NCBI GenBank assembly: GCA_030068525.1
Contig: JASJOS010000002.1
Location: 620,001 to 684,000 of the forward strand
Length of the DNA stretch: 64,000 bases
Reading direction: 5' to 3'
DNA from: Xanthocytophaga flava
GTDB taxonomy: Bacteria > Bacteroidota > Bacteroidia > Cytophagales > 172606-1
A program made the translations under genes and the position numbers. The notes under the pieces were generated by a model. It was not told the origin of the DNA, did not search any database, and was given only the letters and a program-made list of their open reading frames with translations. Of this stretch, positions 62,843 to 64,000 are shown one piece after another. Each line of letters starts with the position of its first letter. Positions within the stretch are counted from its first letter, which is position 1.

Positions 62843-64000
62843 GAAAACTTTTACTGGTAGGTTTTACATACCTGCTATGTGTTGGGCTTGCCTTGGCTCA
62901 GGACAGAACGATAACCGGAAAGGTGACAGATGCAACAGATGGGACACCTCTGCCTGGAGTAAGTATTAGTGTAAAAGGAACTACCAAAGGGACTACATCA
63001 AGCTCAACAGGTACTTATTCTCTAACTGTTGGAGATGGAGATAAAGTGTTGGTTTTTTCCTTCATTGGATTTAAAGCGCAGGAGGTAGAGATTGGCAATC
63101 GTTCTTCTGTAGATATTAAATTAGCGCAAGATGCTACTGAACTAAGTGAAGTAGTTGTAACAACTGCGGGTGGTCTTCAGGCAAGAGTAAGAGAGTTAGG
63201 AACTTCTCAAACCATTCTGAAATCACAAGATATTACAGGTGGTAGAGCTGTTAACTTGGCTGGTGGTCTTCAAGGTAAAGTGGCTGGTGCTCAGATCAAT
63301 GCGACAAGTAGCGGTGTTAACCCTGATTTTCGTATCGTACTTCGTGGACAACGCTCTCTTACAGGTAATAACCAGGCATTAGTTGTTATTGACAATGTTA
63401 TTGTTCCGAGTTCTGTATTAGGTACAATTAATATGAACGATGTAGAATCTGTTAACATTCTGCAAGGCGCTGGTGCAGCAGCTATTTATGGATCTCAGGC
63501 TTCTAATGGTGCTGTAATCATTACAACGAAAAAAGGAAAAGAGGGGAAGGTTGATATTACTGTTTCTCAAAACGTACAGTGGTCACAGGTAGCTTTCCTT
63601 CCAAAGATTCAGGAAGGGTATGGTCCAGGAGGTTCTGCTTATGGAATAGGCCCTGATGGAAAGCCTGTGTTCAACTACCTGGAAAATCAATCCTATGGTC
63701 CTCACTTTGATGGTACTTTGAGACCACTTGGTCCGAAATTAGAAGATGGTTCTCAATTATATTCCACATATGACTTTAAACCTGGTCATGATGATTTCTG
63801 GAAGATCGGCTTAATTAATCAGACGGATTTTTCTCTTTCATCTGGTGATGAGAAGTCAAGCTTCTATATTTCTGGTCAATATGTAAGTTCAAAAGGTACA
63901 ACTCCTGGTGATAAATATTCTCGTGGTAATATTCGGGTAAACGGTACAAGAAAAGTGGGAAATACTGTAATGGTAACTTATTCTACTTCTTATGCTCCTG
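62839..64000 (+). CDS. SusC/RagA-family TonB-dependent transporter, 3' end outside window
   Basis: The open frame runs from ATG 62839 to the window edge with no stop codon. The N-terminus is MRKLLLVGFTYLLCVGLALA (signal peptide), then QDRTITGKVTDATDGTPLPG (carboxypeptidase-like domain), the TonB-box-like LSEVVVTTAGG, a plug with FRIVLRGQRSLTGNNQALVV and NGAVIITTKKGK. At least 387 residues are present. It resembles the second SusC closely at the N-terminus and shares its upstream sequence, so the pair probably arose by duplication. Confidence 0.93.
   Translation, partial: MRKLLLVGFTYLLCVGLALAQDRTITGKVTDATDGTPLPGVSISVKGTTKGTTSSSTGTYSLTVGDGDKVLVFSFIGFKAQEVEIGNRSSVDIKLAQDATELSEVVVTTAGGLQARVRELGTSQTILKSQDITGGRAVNLAGGLQGKVAGAQINATSSGVNPDFRIVLRGQRSLTGNNQALVVIDNVIVPSSVLGTINMNDVESVNILQGAGAAAIYGSQASNGAVIITTKKGKEGKVDITVSQNVQWSQVAFLPKIQEGYGPGGSAYGIGPDGKPVFNYLENQSYGPHFDGTLRPLGPKLEDGSQLYSTYDFKPGHDDFWKIGLINQTDFSLSSGDEKSSFYISGQYVSSKGTTPGDKYSRGNIRVNGTRKVGNTVMVTYSTSYAP

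Overview
The window looks like chromosomal DNA of a Bacteroidota member, most likely a Cytophagales/Cytophagia-type gliding or soil bacterium. The evidence is three SusC/RagA TonB-dependent transporters with SusD partners, ASPIC/UnbV-VCBS lipoproteins, an exosortase N (XrtN) locus, low GC, almost no Shine-Dalgarno sequences and occasional TAnnTTTG promoter -7 boxes. This placement is inferred from gene content, not from a marker phylogeny.

Layout. (1) 1-5.4 kb: housekeeping and small genes (a conserved protein of about 110 residues, a MazG-like pyrophosphohydrolase, an O-antigen ligase-type membrane protein, D-aminoacyl-tRNA deacylase, an NFACT/RqcH protein and an unknown). (2) 5.9-18.4 kb: a polysaccharide-utilization-like block with SusC, SusD, a VCBS/ASPIC lipoprotein, a GH31 alpha-glycosidase and a pentapeptide-repeat protein. 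The SusC and SusD genes carry G10 and G8 tracts. (3) 18.4-27 kb: signalling and general functions (histidine kinase, thioredoxin-fold protein lacking CXXC, PAS-sigma54 activator, APP1-like phosphatase, MsrB, TonB-C protein, NUDIX, AcpH-like protein, MBL hydrolase). (4) 27-37 kb: exported GH65, an APC permease, an FAD oxidoreductase, a Cys-rich copper-binding protein, a Tat-exported Gfo/Idh/MocA oxidoreductase and an exported GH13 enzyme. Between the permease and the oxidoreductase lies an array of five near-identical 14-bp palindromes spaced exactly 28 bp centre to centre. (5) 37.3-38.6 kb: an unrecognised 272-residue protein gene followed by two very unusual tRNA-like elements. The first is an inside-out, circularly permuted tRNA: the 3' half precedes the 5' half, all cloverleaf stems pair, and the anticodon stem continues into an outer helix. 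(6) 38.6-50.6 kb: a long minus-strand run, apparently headed by a winged-helix regulator, that ends in exosortase N. It includes the XrtN VIT-domain target with a PEP-CTERM-like tail, several small membrane proteins and two paralogous DUF4153/DUF4173-type membrane proteins with a gene-conversion tract. Matching ACTTTG-N5-CAAAGT operators lie upstream of two genes here. (7) 51-55.5 kb: pdxJ, then a redox-signalling trio (cyclic-nucleotide-domain histidine kinase, receiver-thioredoxin reductase-like fusion, UBP zinc finger). (8) 56-64 kb: a second SusC/SusD/DUF1735 operon and the start of a third SusC whose upstream region is related to that of the second.

How it fits together. The Sus-type systems and the GH31/GH65/GH13 enzymes indicate uptake and breakdown of (probably alpha-linked) glucans or oligosaccharides. 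The XrtN locus should sort a membrane-anchored VIT protein. The most unexpected content is the permuted tRNA-like RNA and its neighbour at 38.24-38.55 kb, followed by the 28-bp-phased palindrome array.
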